Shown one piece after another: positions 22,456 to 34,338 of a DNA stretch of 64,000 bases. Position 1 is the first letter of the stretch. Each line of letters begins with the position of its first letter. The position numbers and the translations under genes are program-made. This DNA is from Hypericum androsaemum. Taxonomy: Eukaryota > Streptophyta > Magnoliopsida > Malpighiales > Hypericaceae. The notes beneath the pieces were generated by a model. The model made no database searches. It was not told the DNA's origin and saw nothing but the letters and a program-made list of their open reading frames with translations. The stretch covers positions 12,478,308 through 12,542,307 of the forward strand of contig OZ023184.1 in the NCBI GenBank assembly GCA_963995505.1. Reading direction: 5' to 3'.

Positions 22456-25400
22456 TCATAACTCCTGCAGAGGTCGATTCAAGTCTATTTCCAAATGGTT
22501 ATGCTGCTCTTCTCTCTCTTGGTCTGAGCCATTGGTTTGACTTTCATTTTGCTTATGTCTTTTCCGCTGGTACTTTGTCTTCGATATTTGCCGCCCGATT
22601 TCGTTTGCACTTTTCATTCTTTTTCTTGTCCTCCTTTGATTTTCTCGTATTTTAATAGTTTTGCCCAATGCTTTGGATGACTGTGGTACATCATCCTCTA
22701 GCCGTGCTTGTGGCATTGGGGTACCTTCATTGGAGGTAACAATTGTTAGTAGTACACCAAAAAGATGGAAAGAAAAAATGAGAATTAGGCGAAACCAATA
22801 TCAGAACCATTCTAAACCATTAATAGAACAAGTCGAAACCAATAACAGAACTAGTCGAAACCAATATCAAAACAAGTGGAAACTAATAACAGAAATAGTC
22901 GAAACCAATATCAGAACCATTCTAAACCATTAACAGAACAAGTCGAAACCAATAATAGAACAAGTAGAAACCTAAATCAGAACTACTGTAAACGAATAAC
23001 AGAACTATTGTGTGATTTCTCAATTAATACGATTAAGATTCCTTACCTTGTAAGCTACAACGTGAGAATTGTTGCATCATACTATCCAAATTGTCGTCTA
23101 CAAATTTCACTGCATCTGCATCCATAGACACGAGTGCTGCCAAATGATTCATCTTTCTTGTTAAATACTGGTAGTATTGGGCATAGTTATCTTCTGAAAT
23201 TGTGGTTTCCATAGTTATATCCAATCCCTCCTTTGCCTTTTTTGTCCACCGTTTCATCACATAGTGTTGAGGCAATGTTCCGAACGCAGCATAATCAGCG
23301 AAGCCACTCAAAGTATCCATCACCTTCAGTATGTGTTTGCACAATAATCCTAGGCTTTCATACAGTCTGCACGAGCATGTAAGTATCATGTTTGTCTTCT
23401 GAATTACCACCATTCTTACATCAATCTTACTTCCATTTGTTTGAAGCTTATAGACTCGGTAATTGGAGGCATCACCTGCAGTGTACGTGTGATATGTCAA
23501 GCAATATAAAATATGCTACTCGAGTGTGTAATATTATATTTTCGATACCTATTAAAGGGCGCCCATCCAATGTTACTTCGATTTGGTAGCGACGAGATTC
23601 TTCATATTGCTGTTGGAACTTTTCAAACATTTTATGCGTGTACACCTCTGCTGATGTAACCAAAGAGCTACTTCTGTGACGGTTGTTAGGCAACTTGTTT
23701 TTCGCTTCGAACTCAGTCATACTCTCTGCACGCCTTTTGCTATTGACCATGTTGTTGAAATGTGTAAAGAATTCAAGCAAGTTGTAATCACATTGCAAAT
23801 ACCCTCGTACAACACTGTTGCACGATTCAACAACTTGTGTCGTAACCATGCCAGCAGTAAAATGTTCCCTAACCCAAGCTGATGACCACTGTGTCCGATA
23901 TCGATGTATGGAATCCAGCCATTGGTGCCCTCCCGATGGAAAGCACTCTTGAATCATTTCATTCCATAAATAATCAAATTCTTCTTCATTGTCAGCTTCG
24001 TATATCAGATAATTGAATGCTTGCAATACTTCATTTGTGCATAGATGACTTAACCTTTTCTTAGCATTCTCTAATATGTGCCATGTGCATAGCGCGTGGT
24101 ATGTACCTGGCAATTCCGAACTTATTGCGTTAGCAATAGCTTGGGCTTGATCGGTGAATATGGTCTTGGGCGCTCTATTTTCCATACATTTCAAGAATGT
24201 TCGAAACAACCATTGGAAAGATGTTGTTGTTTCATCAAACAACAGTGCAGCCCCAAAAATGCACGTCATGCGATGGTGATTGAAACCTGCGAAAAGAGCT
24301 ACAGAACAATATGCCCAATAAATTTAAAGCTGTTCTAATTTTCTCATAAACCAATATTTGAACTCTTAAAAACCAGTATCAATGTACACCAAAGACAGTA
24401 TAACATCAGAAACAGACGAATAATATCACATGTGAAAAACAACATCAGAAGACTTGCAAATCCGTATCTCATTATACTCAGCAATAATCTACTACATTGA
24501 AAAAAACATAACATAAGAAGCAACCCAATATTGTTTCACAGATTAACCATTAGCAGAACACATGACAACCAGTATCACATTATATTTAAACCAATATCAG
24601 CAAATATGAAATATCATGAAACCTTCAATATTACTTCACAATATGAAATCAAAGTTAAATACCCAATGGGCGGTAATTTTTATTGGTTCTGTACGTGGTA
24701 TCGAAACAGATTGCATCACCGAAGGTCTTGTAGTCCATTCTCATTTTTTTGTCCGCCCAAAAGATATTTGCAATTTGTTCTTCACTGTCCACTTCAATTT
24801 CGTAATAAAAAGATGGATTCCTAAATGCTTCAGTTCTGAAATATTCTTGTAATAAAGTAGCTTCACCAAATTTCATCATTTTCTGTCGTCTTGTGCCCAA
24901 ATGGTTCTTCAAATCAATAGGAAGGAAACCAAGCTTTTCTGCTCCTCCAACTACCTTTGCCATCAGTTCATAAGAAGACCTGAGGGGAATGCCTACAATA
25001 TTGTTTATTATTGCAATTTGTTGCTGCATTGAATTGACTTTCCTGTTGGATCTTAGCATGTAAGCCAACTCTCCGCCGAGAAGATCATGGTTATGTTGTA
25101 CATCCCACTCCTTTATAAAATAAAATGCCTTCTCAGCTGAGAGGTGAAATGTGATAAGCGCTCGACACCCTGTTCTTTCCTCCCTTCGTGAATATTTCCG
25201 AGCAGTTTTATTTTTTGGGACTTCACACGTCCTACGAACGCCCTCCTTATTGCAAAGATATCTGATATAGTGTATCTCTTTAGTTTTTTCACCATTGATT
25301 TTCTTTGGCTTCTGATAATCTTTTCGCACACTGAATCCTTTTCTGTGGGCATAAGAGAGGTAGAAGTTGAGAGTATGATCTACGGTTTCAAATTGTATTG

Positions 25401-27117
25401 TAGACCACCATTCTCTTTTTTCCATTTCCTCTATTTTTTCCCTTGATTGGGTCATTGTTGGTGTCACTGCAAACAAATACCAATATCAAAACCATTCGAA
25501 ACCAATATCAGAACAAATCGAAACCAATAACAGAACTAGCCGAAACCAATATCAGATCAAGTCAAAACCAATATCAGAAGAAGCCAAAACCAATATCAGA
25601 ACTAATCGGAACCACTGTTACAAATAGTCGGAACCAATATCAGAACAAATCGAAACCAATATCAGAACTAGGCGAAACCAATACCAGAACAAATTGAAAC
25701 CAATATCAGAACTAGGCGAAACCAATACCAGAACTAGTCGGAACCAATATCACAACAAATCGAAACCAATATCAGATCAAATCGAAACCAATATCATAAC
25801 AATTCGAAACCAATATCAGAACTAGGCGAAACCAATATCAGAACTAGGCGAAACAAATAGCAGAACTAGTCGAAACCCATACTAGAACCACTTGAAAACC
25901 AATATCACAATAAATTGAAACCAATATCAGATCAAATCGAAACAAATATCATAACAAACCGAAACCAATATCAGAACTAGGCGAAACCAATATCAGAACT
26001 AATCGAAACCAATATCAGAACTAGGCGAAACCAATACCAGAACTAGTCGGAACCAATATCACAACAAATGGAAACCAATATCAGATAAAATCGAAACCAA
26101 TATCATAACAATTCGAAACCAATATCAGAACTAGGCGAAACCCATACCAGAACTACTTGAAAACCAATATCACAACAAATTGAAACCAATATCAGATCAA
26201 ATCGAAACAAATATCATAACAATTCGAAACCAATATCAGAACTAGGCGAAACCAATATCAGATCTACTTAAAAACCAAATTCAGAAATACTTGAAAACCA
26301 ATATGAGAACTAGGCGAAACAAATACCAGAACTAGTCGAAACCCATACCAGAACTACTTGAAAACCAATATCACAACAAATCGAAACCAATATCAGATCA
26401 AATCGAAATAAATATCATAACAATTCGATACCAATATCAGAACTAGGCGAAACCAATATCAGATCTACTTAAAAACCAAATTCAGAAATACTTGAAAACC
26501 AATATCAGATCTAATCGAAACAAATATCATAACAATTCGAAACCAATATCAGAACTAGGCGAAACCAATATCAGAACTAGGCGAAACCAATATCAGAAAT
26601 ACTTGAAAACCAATATCAGGATTAGTCGTAACCAATATCAGTATTAGTCGAAACCAATATCAGAACTACTTGAAAACCAATTTCAGAAATACTTGAAAAC
26701 CAATATCAGAACTAATCGGAACCAATAACAGAACTAGCTGAAACTTTTATCAGAACAAATAGATTTCAAACGAAAAACAAACCTTCTATTCCGTCACCGT
26801 TTTGATTGTAGCTAAAACAACTCTATGTGGTATCTTGGTTTACAGTTGTTCCACTGACCTGCGTTTCATTACTTCCAATTTCACCGGCGGCGCTCTTTGA
26901 CGGACTTTCTGCAAAATCAATAACAACAGCGCAAATGTAACTTCAATATGAACATTCAAACCCAAGTCGATCACTTATATTTAATTTTAAAAGCTTTTCA
27001 ACTGAAACTTTTAGAAGATATAAACAACTAGTATTTACCTCTAATTAGCGGGATGTTATTTGTTTCACCATCCAAGCATTCTTCTTCATTTTCCCCAATT
27101 ATGTTTGCTGAAGCCAT
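22456..27117 (-). CDS. FAR1/FHY3-type MULE transposase
   Basis: DNA-binding and DDE transposase of the element. Exons inferred from GT/AG sites and phase: 27117-27039, 25466-24663, 24286-23549, 23475-23047, 22724-22456; they give an uninterrupted frame of about 772 aa. A 50-nt possible exon at 26908-26859 would create a stop, so I leave it out. Domains: FAR1-type zinc-binding domain (FYLSYAHRKGFSVRKDYQ, conserved Cys, HNHDL); MULE transposase core with acidic residues in CFDTTYR and IFTDQAQAI and a late Glu (DNEEEFDYLW); CTWHILENAKKRL; SWIM zinc finger (CSCRLYESLGLLCKH, CxC...CxH); basic C-terminus (RRTRKRMKS). It converges on the protease gene. FAR1/FHY3 transcription factors derive from this transposase group, but the TIRs and linkage here mark a transposon copy. 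Confidence 0.9.
22790..23010 (-). repeat. Intronic minisatellite in the transposase gene (last intron)
   Basis: About ten units near GAAACCAATATCAGAAC on the plus strand, so GTTCTGATATTGGTTTC in the transcript, within the intron between 23046 and 22725. Confidence 0.85.
25480..26750 (-). repeat. Large intronic minisatellite, about 1.3 kb
   Basis: About 60 units near GAAACCAATATCAGAACTAG (20-22 bp) in the long first intron of the transposase gene. Variants (AACAAAT, AACTAGG, ATACTTG) alternate in higher-order blocks; for example a block with ACTAGGCG...ACTACTTG...AACAAAT recurs near 25700, 25980 and 26120. In the transcript the units read T-rich, as in the protease introns. Confidence 0.92.
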
Positions 27118-27409
27118 ACACAGAAGTTGCGGAAGTTTTCCTCTGAATGTTTTAATGAAGAAGAAAACTCAATTGTAATGGCAGAGAGGGTGAAGCTCAA
27201 TTGGAAGCTCAATTGTGGGAGGCGAAAGCTCAATTGGAAACTCTTCACTGCTGTCTGCGTTGTTTTCGCCATTAATGTTTTTGCGGCGCTGGTAGACCAA
27301 ACGTCCCAGCTTTGGATTTGTAAAAAAGCTGTCAGCCGTAATTTTTGCACTCCACGAGAACAGCTTTAAATCACACATATTCTCTGTCTTCGTTTCCATT
27401 ATTTATGAT

Positions 27410-27494
27410 TTTCCACTAATACCCCTTACTATATTTTCAATCCTTTTGGTCCATTTGCGTGGGGACATTCCTTGTCCCCACCTAATCCACCCCC
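27410..27494 (-). repeat. Right terminal inverted repeat region of the MULE
   Basis: On the minus strand it starts GGGGGTGGATTAGGTGGGGA and continues with ATGTCCCCACG and ATGGACCAAAAGG, matching the left end in order. Confidence 0.75.
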
Positions 27495-27504
27495 TGGGAT
27501 AGTT
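27495..27504. repeat. Target-site duplication (right) of the Ulp1-MULE
   Basis: TGGGATAGTT, identical to 16343-16352. Confidence 0.85.
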
Positions 27505-28359
27505 TGATCTTGGTCTGATTTAGTTGCAAGATCCGGGATCACTTTATATCACCTAAATTGCAAGATTTGAGGTTTAATGCGCTTGTCAATTTTGCTTGTT
27601 GATCCAGGACAAAGAATAGTTGTAGAGGATGGGAAGCAACCATGAAGAGACGGGGGAATGGCACAGATAACTTTCTCTTTCCTCAGGCACAGATAAAAAA
27701 CCCAGATAAGATAAAAATTTAGACTTGGGGTGCTCATATCGAATAAAAAATTTGACCTGAGGTAAAATCGAAAAGTTTTTTTCGATAATGGAAGTCAAAA
27801 TTTTATTTCAATTTTGGCTCCAGGTTGAATTTTTTTCTATCTGAGCATCTTATGTCAAAAAAAAATTTCAGTCTAAGAAACATATACCATTATCGGAATT
27901 TTTTCAACGGGAACACCATATTGGTTAAAAAGTTGTACTGTAACACTATATTGGACAAAAATCCCTTTCACATCAAAACCATTTTTTAATACCAAATATG
28001 GATGAATTCTATTCGAATCCAATTGTAATTTCAGATAAATCAAATTTTTATTGAATTAAATTAAATCATGAATAGAATTTTAACAATGAACAGATCTAGG
28101 TAGATTCTGTCTCGGGGAGCTTCCTGTCTCCTCTATCGCGAGAAGACAACTAGATTCGACAGGAAGAGACTTCCCCTCTCCTGGATACTTTTTTAAGTGA
28201 CCGTGTGGAAGAGACTCAAAGCTCTAGGCACGGGCGGAGGCACTTTTAAATAGATTATTATGTGCTCGTGAGATGGTGTAACATATTTAAGGCGATTATT
28301 TTTGAATAAATGACACACACCTGAACCACACTCGAAATTGTAAAGTCGTATTAAACATA
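27505..28359. other. Intergenic, with second arm of the 13-kb inverted repeat
   Basis: No gene is visible. Bases about 27740-27970 are the inverted counterpart of 14730-14960. The remainder is AT-rich. Confidence 0.45.
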
Positions 28360-28465
28360 TAAACCCTCCACCAAAGTCCCCTTGAACAACCTCAGAGCTT
28401 CCTCCTTGCAATCCAACTGTTCAATACCCTTCTATCAATATTTATCATCAGCATTTCAACTGTTC
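28360..28465 (-). pseudogene. PPR pseudogene piece B
   Basis: CAACCTCAGAGCTTCCTCCT and flanking bases match the PPR pseudogenes at 4400, 29040 and 60430. Only about 100 bases survive. The sequence to its right (28470-28560) resembles 50410-50490 in the 3' flank of ARO copy 4. Confidence 0.55.
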
Positions 28466-29191
28466 AAAACAAAAGAATGTTGGATGATGATAATTTTAAA
28501 AAAAGGAAACTCAAAGTAACAAGCATCTGCAAATTTCTGATAGATTCACATTTCTCCTTACCACAAACTTCTCGTAGCACGAAGCGTGTATCTGTTACCT
28601 AACCAGCTCTTCTTTGCTTATCCTCCTCCAGTTTCTACAACTTCTGATAGATTTGTTTACTCGTTTCTTGTCTCCTATCCCCAGAAGCAACACTATGAAC
28701 TTTATTCCCCTCCTTAACTCAGCTCAAACCAGTTTCCTTCTTGACCCCCCCACTCTCCCACTAAGCATCTTCCTGGTTTTGGCTGCATCCTCGTATCTTC
28801 CACCAACTCTCTCTCTTCATGAATGCGGTACCCTGTCTAGAAGGCTCCTCGGACATTTTGGCTGCATGCTCGTATTTTGAGTACAACGAACCCGATGAAC
28901 TACAGTCAAAACTCAACAAATCGTGACTTCATTTCAAGTGCAGCCCATGAATTTGCCTCCCGAGCTTAAGCAACATCGAATTAACACACACCTGAGCCAC
29001 AAACGAAACTATTTAAGTCACTCACATCCAAACCCTCCGCCAAAGCCTCCTTAAACAACTTCAGTGCTCCCTCCTTGTGCTCCAGCTGTACAATACCTGA
29101 CAATCATCCAACTCCAAGAAACAGTATTTCTTATCGGCATTTCATCTAACACCTTCCTCGCATCCCCAATCTTCCCCCGCACTTGGCATAC

Positions 29192-29196
29192 ATATC
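29192..29196. repeat. Target-site duplication (left) of copia copy 1
   Basis: ATATC, repeated at 31153-31157 on the other side. Five bases is normal for copia integrases. Confidence 0.85.
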
Positions 29197-31152
29197 TGTT
29201 AGGAATTCAGCAACTAGGAAACAAAACGCGCAAAGAATACGGACACAAGAGTTTACGTGGTTCGGCCTAATGCCTACCTCCACGGGGAGAAAGGAGAACT
29301 TTTATTGATAAGTTTCCGAGCCACAAAGCCATACAAAACCTTAGGGTAACATGTCTTTATATAGAGGCAAACCCTTGTTGTACAAGTAACATATCTAGGT
29401 CTAATTAGGAGTCCAAAACCTAGTCAGAATAGGAATAGGAATAGGAAATAAGTCTTTCCTATTTCTCGCCATCCCAACAATCTCCACCTTGGCGAGAAAT
29501 CATCTCGTGGAAGAACCATGAAGCTCCACCCGAACTTCAACAAACTCCACCTTGACAAAACACCGCCCCATGAAGAACCATGAGATCTTGCAAAATCAAT
29601 CCGACTCCACCGACTCCATCTCGGACCATAGATAACTGCATCAATAAAACTATCTCAACTTTCTCTTCACCTTTTGTTTAATCACTTGGAGCTAGCCCCC
29701 AAACTCGAGCTTCTGAGCTTGCTTGGCCTATTCCCTCCAACCTCCATCGAACCCCAACTAGCAAGTCCACCTGCTGAAGCAACCTTGCGACCAATAGACA
29801 CGCCCTCTATTTTTCGGTCAGCCCCATGCTCCGCAACCTCGAACTGCTTTTCTGCTGGACCTTTTTGTCTCAAACCAATGCTACTTGCTATAGCATACAA
29901 AGGGCAACCTTTTGTTCTACTAAGTAGAACCCTCGACATGCCTCGAACTCTACTGTTCGGCCTTGAGTGAGATACCCGATTCACCCGTGGTGCTACCAAC
30001 GACTTCGCATGCCCAATGCCAAACGTACCCAACACCTTTGACGTGTACGTCCCTTTAGACAACCATAGCGGGGCCCAGCTAACAAAGCTTCTCTGAGACA
30101 ACCATGGCTCTTTGCCAACCATGCCTCCACGAAACAACCATAGCTTACTATCCATATTTTCGCGAATCCCAACTACACTCAAACCATCCATGTCAAGCCT
30201 TTGCTCCCTCATACGAACCAACCTCATATGACCTGAGCTTTTTCTCACTTCATCAGACCCATTGATGTGACTCTACCTACAATAATATTCCCCACTAACC
30301 TGTAGGTATTTTCTTTCACCCTTCATCCCTACCATCGCATCCTTCTCCACCTTCATTAGCATACCTTTATAACTATCACTGTTATAATCCAAGGTCCCTA
30401 ATGAAAAGAGATTACCAGGATACATTGGACTTGATAAGACAGAAAGCCAGTCACCATCCGACCCGTCTGAATATGAGGCCATGGTTGTGGATGCCGATCC
30501 CTCCTCGTTGTCTTGATCCCTTGTTCGTCCTGGATAGTCCCCTTCATGTGTCCTTCTCAGCACTTGAAGCCACTTCCATTGAACTTCTTTGACTCCGACC
30601 TGGATCCTCTTCCACAACCCAGCTGGTGGCTCCTCATCATCTGCCAAGAACAAGCGAATCTTCGCTACCGCCTTGGCCTCCAACTCTTCCCGCTCTTGCT
30701 CCTCCATCTTCTCGGACTTCTTCTCCGAGAGCGCGATAACCATCCCTTGTTGCACGAGGAGATCCTTGACACGCCTTTGCCACAACCTAAAATTCGATGA
30801 ACCATCGAACTTCACAAGAGCAAACCTCGTGCCGTCCGACATCCTTCAACCTTAGCTCTTGATACCAATTGTTAGGAATTCAGCAACTAGGAAACAAAAT
30901 GCGCAAAGAATACGGACACAAGAGTTTACGTGGTTCGGCCTAATGCCTACATCCACGGGGAGAAAGGAGAACTTTTATTGATGAATTTCTGAGCCACAAA
31001 GCCATACAAAACCTTAGGATAACATGCCTTTATATAGAGGCAAACCCTTATTATACAAGTAACCTATCTAGGTCTAATTAGGAGTCCAAAACTTAGTCAG
31101 AATAGGAATATGAATAGGAAATAAGTCTTTCATATTTCTCGCCATCCCAACA
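29197..31152 (-). mobile_element. Internally deleted copia element, copy 1
   Basis: Two 283-bp LTRs (29197-29479 and 30870-31152; TGTT...AACA) enclose about 1.39 kb. On the minus strand the 5' LTR is at 30870-31152. It is followed by a primer-binding site close to TGGTATCAGAGC (initiator tRNA-Met type), here with one extra base, and a gag-like frame. By eye the LTRs differ at about 13 positions, so the insertion is moderately old. Five-base duplications ATATC flank it. Protease, integrase, RT and RNase H are missing or unrecognisable. Copy 2 at 56141-58077 has the same internal structure. Confidence 0.92.
29682..30842 (-). pseudogene. Deleted copia polyprotein, copy 1 (one stop)
   Basis: The frame starts MSDGTRFALVKFDGSSNFRL, a Tnt1-type gag start. 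The chimera then keeps a pre-integrase-like piece (NLFSLGTLDYNSDSYKGMLM) and another (HMRLVRMREQRLD), both typical of the region before integrase in Tnt1-like copia. Catalytic domains are deleted. A single TAG near 30271 interrupts it where copy 2 reads Trp (CRWSHI). The rest of the frame runs to 29682. Whether the ORF makes a useful protein is unknown; it may only be a relic in a parasite-of-a-parasite element. Confidence 0.8.
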
Positions 31153-31479
31153 ATATCAACCACCCAACTCCCCACAAGCATGTCGCCCCCGTCTTCACCA
31201 CCAGACAATGGTGCAATCTTTGAAGGCGCGGGGGAAGATATGATCATCAGACATGATAAATAAAAGCTGATCATAAAGCAGACAGATTTGATTAGAGTGC
31301 ACTTGGACATCAACTTGAGAAATCACTACATCCAAAGTTACAACAGTACTTCAAGTGTCCAACACAAATGGATTAAGAACAACCTCTGCGAAAACCTAGA
31401 AGTTGTAGTCTTTAATATATTACATATTGCAATGTGTCCACATCAGAGAAAGGCAGAGGAACTATAACAAAGGAGCGAT

Positions 31480-34174
31480 TTATGCAAGCATCAACTGAAC
31501 CAACCTCCGCTTGGTCTGTTGCAACAGTGCTTTCACTGCCTCATCGTCCTTGGAGAAGTGGCCTTTTCGAGATGCTATATTTATGGCGGATACTACTTCC
31601 TTGAGCTCATCAGACTCGTTACCAAGTGCATCCATCGCAACGTAGCACAATAGGACCATAGCATGCTTTTCAACTCCTATCTTCTCATCGGCTGCAAATT
31701 GGAGTATGCGGTTCAGAACTCCGAGGCTTACAATAGCTTTAGAGTGGTCCATGTGCAAGAAGTTATAATCTCTACAAGCAAATTTTGTGAGTGCAACTAA
31801 AGTACTTCATAGTCGTTTGATTCAAGCAGATGAACCAATGGGCTGATTGGTTGTGTCCCTCAGAATGTTGCCGCCAAATTCCCAATGGCTTTGATGCATG
31901 GGATGAGAAGCTCTGGAGTTGAAGAGCTCTGCTTGACAGACTGCACTACGATTCTCATAAATTGATCAACAACAGTTTTGTGAGCATATGAACTGTGCTT
32001 GAAAGCGGATCTTCTCAAGTCAGTTTTCTTTTCAGCTACTGCTGTGATTTCCATCAAAGCCATGGCCGAAGATAGTTTTACATCCAATCTTTCGTTCTGT
32101 AGTAGCATGGCAAAGCGTAAAACAGCTCTTTTCTCGACAATAATCTGACAGGCAGAGGCATTGTCCTTGGCAAGAGCTGCAAGAACCTTAGCTGCCATCG
32201 CTCTCATTCTGTCCTTGACTTGAGGTGAGTCCTCGTGCTGAGGTTGATTTTGTTCCCCTGACATAGATTTCTCATTTTGATCATCCGCAACCTTCCTTTT
32301 GTTTGAGTTGTGTCGTGCAGTTACGATAGAAAGGACAGAAGTTGCCTTGTTGATGTCATCCTGTAAATGCTCCTCAACAACCTCAACTTGAAGGAGGGTG
32401 ACGAGGGAAGTTATTAGATCATCTAGTGGCAATTTATCGCGGAATGTTGGGTCTGTTGCCATACATTTGGACATCACATGAGCAACCTCAGCCTGTAGTA
32501 GCATTGGTCCTTCTTTGAGGATTTTGTTAAGCACCATAATGACACCTGCTACTACCAAATGTTCGACCTTTCTCGATTGTTGTACTATTGCCCCTAGTAC
32601 AACGACACTAATCCATTTATCATATAAAATACCCTCTCTCAAAATATTTAGGAGCAATGAAACCTGAGCTCGGCCTTCTGTCGTCAAAATTACCTCGTCC
32701 ATGCCAAGACAACGTAGTGAAAAGGCAACATCCTTCAATCCCTCAACAACGGTCCAACATAAAGAGGGATTGTTGTTGACAAGAGTTCTAAGAGTCTTCG
32801 ATACCGTAGCTACCATTCTGGCTTTCACTTCAGGTGACTTCTCATTTTCGTCATCTGCAATCTTCCTCCCATTCGAGTTATGACTGGCAGCTCCTATAGA
32901 AAAGACCGAAGCTGTCGTGTTGATGTCATCCTGAAAATTCTCCTCATCTGCCATGAAATGAAGGTGGCTGACGAGGAAGCCTACAATATCATGAAATGGA
33001 AATTTATCCTGGATTGTTAGATCAATTACAACAAATTTGGAAATCACATGGGCAACCTCAGCCTAAAGTAGCATTGGACCTCGTTTGAGAATTTTGGCAA
33101 ACTGCACCCCGACCCCTGCTTCCACCAAGCGCTCGACCTGCCCCGATTGTTGTGCTATTGCCCCTAGCACCATGACACTGATCCATTTATCATATAAAGT
33201 ACCTTCTCTCAAAAAATTTATGAGCAAAGAGATCTCAGCTTGGCCTTTTATAGTCAAAATTACCTCGTTAATGCCAAGATAACGCGGTAAAAAGGCCACA
33301 TCCTTCAATCCCTCAACAACGATCCAACATAAAGAGGGATTATCGTTGACAAGAGTTCTAAGAGTATTGGATACCGTAGCTACCATTCTGGCTTTCACTT
33401 TAGGTGACTTGTCATTCTGGTCATCCGCGATCTTCCTTATATTTTTTGAGTTTTGACTTGCAGCTCCTATAGAAAAGACAGAAGTTGTCATGAATTGAAG
33501 ACAGGTGACGAGGGAGCCTACTAGATCATGAAGTGGCAATTTATCCAGGATTGTTGGATCTGCTGCAACAAATTTGGAGATCACATGGGCAACCTCAGCC
33601 TGAAGTAACATCGGACCTCGCCTGAGGATTTGGGCAAACTCCACCACGACCCCAGCTTCAACCAAGAGTTCGACATCTCCCGATTGTTGTGCTATCGCCC
33701 CTAGTGCCATGACACTGATCAATTTATCATATATAGTAGCTTCGCCTCCAATGGCAAGATACCACAGTAAAATATCCACATCATCGTTCGATGTCTCCAG
33801 ATAGTATTCGGGGAGAGGGAGAAGCGGGAGAGACATACATGTATGTATCGTGCAGTGCAGGGATATCAGACCAAGCAGACCAAGATACTGCTAATACTAA
33901 GCTTGGAATATATCAAGTCGTCATCCAGAACAAGTTTCGGTTGTTCGGAAGGCCTCTGGAGCAAGAAAGTGAATAGAGTGTTTGTCAGGTATCCTCCGCC
34001 CTTGTCGTCATGTTCGAAGACTGACTTGGACACCAAGCTGAGGCAATCAACTAGTGCTTCGAGACTTGAAACTTTCTTCCTGAAGAGATACTCTCTTCCT
34101 GATTCCATGGCTTCGTTTGCCAACTCGATGCTTCTTGTCACCATCTGCATCCCACTTTCTTGTGTATCAGCCAT
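31480..34174 (-). pseudogene. ARO-like armadillo gene, copy 2 (pseudogene)
   Basis: The start MADTQESGMQMV at 34174 is kept. Blocks at 34174-33866, 33836-33063, 33047-31860 and 31758-31480 cover the whole protein. A frame change lies near 33850, a CAG-to-TAG stop near 33063 (LLQAEV becomes LL-stop), and another disruption at 31800-31860. Three copies of the YDKxISVxxLGAI armadillo module are recognisable (copies 4 and 5 have two). The C-terminus has the family motif ALMEITAVAEKKTDLRRS and ends RRLVQLMLA. The family is related to ARO proteins of tip-growing cells. Confidence 0.88.
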
Positions 34175-34338
34175 GGATGATGGGCTATTTAGAGAGAGGT
34201 TAATGAATGAGTTGAATTAGTAGATAATATGCCTTCGCAGGGGTCAGAAGTCGTTAGTGGATCTAACTGTATGGTGGAAGCGCAATGGGCGGCTTTTACT
34301 TTTCCAAGGGCATTTAGGTTAAATATAACCGTCCGTCC

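Larger units (their letters stand above)
16353..27494. mobile_element. Mutator-like element with Ulp1-like protease gene, 11.1 kb
   Basis: Perfect 10-bp duplications TGGGATAGTT flank degenerate terminal inverted repeats. The first 21 bases of each end match at 15 positions, including GGATT and GGGGAC at the same offsets. Further in, ATGTCCC.ACG and ATGG(T/A)CCAAAA...GGGTATTA recur at both ends in inverted orientation. Inside are two convergent genes: a C48-protease-like gene on the plus strand and a FAR1-type MULE transposase gene on the minus strand. Ulp1-carrying MULEs (Kaonashi/KI-MULE and CUMULE types) are known in plants, and this fits that group. Transposase and ends are both present, so the copy could be autonomous or recently so. 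Confidence 0.9.
29000..31250 (-). pseudogene. PPR pseudogene piece C, split by a copia element
   Basis: The minus strand at 29165-29080 encodes DARKVLDEMPIRNTVSWSWM, a near-consensus PPR motif, followed by a frameshift. The copia element at 29197-31152 interrupts it, and the gene-like sequence resumes at 31158-31245 (matching 4520-4620). Such PLS-type PPR proteins bind organellar RNA. This copy is dead by frameshift and insertion. It lies just 3' of ARO copy 2. Confidence 0.75.

Noticed and set aside
25443..25697. 84-aa plus-strand frame rich in NQYQN repeats
   Set aside because: It is translated minisatellite on the strand opposite the transposase gene.
26859..26908. Fifty-base candidate exon 2 of the MULE transposase
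   Set aside because: Good GT/AG sites, but including it puts TGA at the start of the next exon; direct joining of 27039 to 25466 keeps the frame.
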